Shown here piece after piece: positions 62,454 to 64,000 of a DNA stretch of 64,000 nucleotides. The number at the start of each line of letters is the position of its first letter. Positions within the stretch are counted from its first letter, which is position 1. Position numbers and translations under genes: made by a program. Origin of the DNA: Marinobacterium sediminicola (GTDB lineage Bacteria; Pseudomonadota; Gammaproteobacteria; Pseudomonadales; Balneatricaceae); NCBI RefSeq assembly GCF_022343685.1, contig NZ_CP092123.1, positions 1,302,001-1,366,000 on the forward strand, read 5' to 3'. The notes under the pieces are model-generated. The model worked only from the letters and a program-made list of their open reading frames with translations. It was not told where the DNA came from and did not search any database.

Positions 62454-63859
62454 ATGATGGAGCCCGGCTGGCCGGTCAACAAGGATTGGCAAAAGGGGCA
62501 GAGTCGCCCTGAAAATATCAATGCACGCTTTTATACCGCTGTCCTGGCAACATCGATTTTTCTGCTGGTGATGGCGGCAATCAATTTGAGCCAATGGGGG
62601 GCGGTCGAGTCGGCACTCTATCGTTTCATGGCGTCTGATTTCACCCGTTTTGATCCTTTGCTGGTGCTGCCTTTCATGTTGCTGGTTGGGCTATTGGGAC
62701 TGCCGGGTACATGGAGAGAGTTCGTGCGTTGGCAACGGCAGCGTGCTCTGGTGATGACGCTGGATCCGCTGCCGGCTGCACCGGACGGTGAACTGGGAGG
62801 GCGCCTGATCGTTCCATTGAGTTTGCCGCCAGATGCCGATATTAACGTTACCCTCAACTGCATGCGCAGGGTCGTGACCAAAGGCAAGAATGCCAGTGTG
62901 CGCGATGAGTTGTTGTGGCAGACACCTGCCGTCATCAGGCAGATGCGCTCGATCAAGGGCACGCGTATTGAATTCTGCGCACCGTTGTCCGAACAGCAGC
63001 CTGCCAGCAGTTTTGAACAGGGTAAACGTAAGCATTGGTGGGCCATTCGCGTGGAAGTGCCGGAAGCGGGTTTGACGCGACCTTCCCGGTTCCGGTCAGT
63101 CGTCAGGCGAGCAAGAAAACGTCTGATTACCGCTTCACTGAGCGGGAGCGACAACAGGCCACGGAGGCTGCACAGAGTCCTGTGCGTTCATGGCAACAGG
63201 ATAACGTGGGCAATGATGGCCAGAGCATTACCTTCCCGGCAGGTCGCAGCGGCAAGGCCGCATGGGTACTGATGCTGACCGGTCTGGTGTTCAGTGGCGT
63301 TGCTGCCTTTATGGCGTATAACGTCTGGGACGAGTTGCATTCACCGCGCATCAGCTACTTTGCATTGATGGTACAAGGCATGATCCTGCTGGGCTTTGGC
63401 CTGTTCAGCCCCGCACTTTTGCTGGGCGGCCTTTATATGCGCTGTAATCAGCTACAGCTCGATGCCGGCCCGCAGGTGCTGGTGACCACTCGACGGTTTC
63501 TGGGGTTCAATCATCAGCGCTCTATTGCTGTCGCTGATGTCGAGGGAATGGCAGAGCGCATTGTGGGCCGCATGGGACAGGGAGTTGAATCCGAGCTTGA
63601 GTATGCCATCGATGCGTATATGAAGGATGGTCAGCGGATACGTCTTGGGGATGGTATTCAGGGTCAGCAGGAAGCCGAATTGCTCCTTGCCCACTTGCAG
63701 GCATTGACCGGTATTGAGCACCGGCCTGATCCGGCGACCTATCGCTTGCAGCGCAGTATAACGCCGACTTGGGTGCTGTGGCTGCCGGTGTTGTTCAAGT
63801 CGACCGGCATATTGATCTTCGGCCTGACAATCGCCGCGTTTCTGGCTGATTTCTGGTAA
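62454..63859 (+). pseudogene. Frameshifted membrane protein gene (DUF3592-like)
   Basis: Two overlapping frames together read as one protein of about 468 residues. The first (from TTG 62451 or ATG 62454, with AAGGA upstream) has two helices (LATSIFLLVMAAINLSQWG and LLVLPFMLLVGLLGLPG) and stays protein-like to VEVPEAG near 63070; the second continues FDATFPVPVS from there and adds three helices to the end at 63859. Adding one base in the TTT at 63071-63073 would join them. This may be a real mutation or a sequence error. The plan (extracellular domain, helices, beta tail) resembles DUF3592-type proteins; function unknown. Confidence 0.75.
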
Positions 63860-63871
63860 GTAGAGGGTGTG

Positions 63872-64000
63872 ATGGTGAAGCGACTTATCCAGACAGTTCT
63901 GCTGATGCTGTCCGTGCTTGTGCATGGCTGCAGTGATCATCGGTTGGAACCGCTCACGGAGGGAGCCATCATTCTCGCGTTCGGTGACAGTCTGACAGCA
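63872..64000 (+). CDS. GDSL-type esterase lipoprotein, 5' part only
   Basis: Starts at ATG 63872 with AGAGGGTG upstream and runs off the window after 43 codons. A hydrophobic leader ends in a lipobox (VHGC), and the GDSL nucleophile block IILAFGDSLTA appears near residue 35, as in TesA-like arylesterase/lysophospholipase enzymes. The lipoprotein form would be attached to the periplasmic side of a membrane. It begins 12 bp after the frameshifted gene. Confidence 0.85.
   Translation, partial: MVKRLIQTVLLMLSVLVHGCSDHRLEPLTEGAIILAFGDSLTA

Overview
The window looks like chromosomal DNA of a marine gammaproteobacterium, most likely from the Oceanospirillales (Marinobacterium-like). That is inference from gene content and order: hda divergent from purM-purN-DUF3108-yfcL, several c-di-GMP proteins, a TAXI-type TRAP system, moderately high GC and very tight gene packing. 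No rRNA, tRNA, CRISPR array, complete insertion sequence or prophage was recognised.

Layout. 1-8901: the 3' part of a giant repetitive surface protein, then a GAF-like/HlyD adaptor and a PqqD-like/M50 protease/HlyD fusion; the three genes overlap and form a probable non-standard export or processing operon. 8987-14843: yjbQ and sbcD, a reversed DMT transporter, then sbcC. 14933-21696: a short DUF294 nucleotidyltransferase and bfd (with Fur-like sites), facing a minus-strand operon of single-domain response regulator, sensor-like protein fused to a DEDDh exonuclease, tiny membrane protein and symporter-type histidine kinase. 21839-26860: spermidine-synthase-like protein, P-type ATPase, a lone HD (p)ppGpp-hydrolase-like gene and a GNAT enzyme. 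27025-29167: an EAL phosphodiesterase and yfcL flank a small block bounded by direct repeats that duplicate the shared 3' ends of both genes. 29164-35311: DUF3108, purN and purM (minus), then hda, an RluA-type pseudouridine synthase, a zinc-ribbon protein, tcdA and trhO (plus).

35563-40653 is an amino-acid module: an XRE regulator with paired operator-like repeats, divergent from an alanine/glycine symporter, then aspA and a type I asparaginase (asparagine to aspartate to fumarate). A stand-alone prephenate dehydratase and trmH follow. 42372-50451 is a coherent C4/C5-acid module: DctB-like kinase, DctD-like sigma-54 activator, a good sigma-54 promoter with upstream repeats, TAXI receptor, fused TRAP permease and L-2-hydroxyglutarate oxidase. 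Next come a 1241-residue PAS/GAF/GGDEF/EAL protein, a minus-strand set (2-hydroxyacid dehydrogenase, MaoC-like, glutamine amidotransferase-like), an RND permease plus adaptor, alaC, a frameshifted membrane-protein gene and the start of a GDSL esterase lipoprotein cut by the window edge.

The most unusual parts are the adhesin/GAF-HlyD/PqqD-M50 operon, the exonuclease-sensor/symporter-kinase operon, and the duplicated EAL/yfcL tail junction. All assignments were made by reading motifs; no database search was run.
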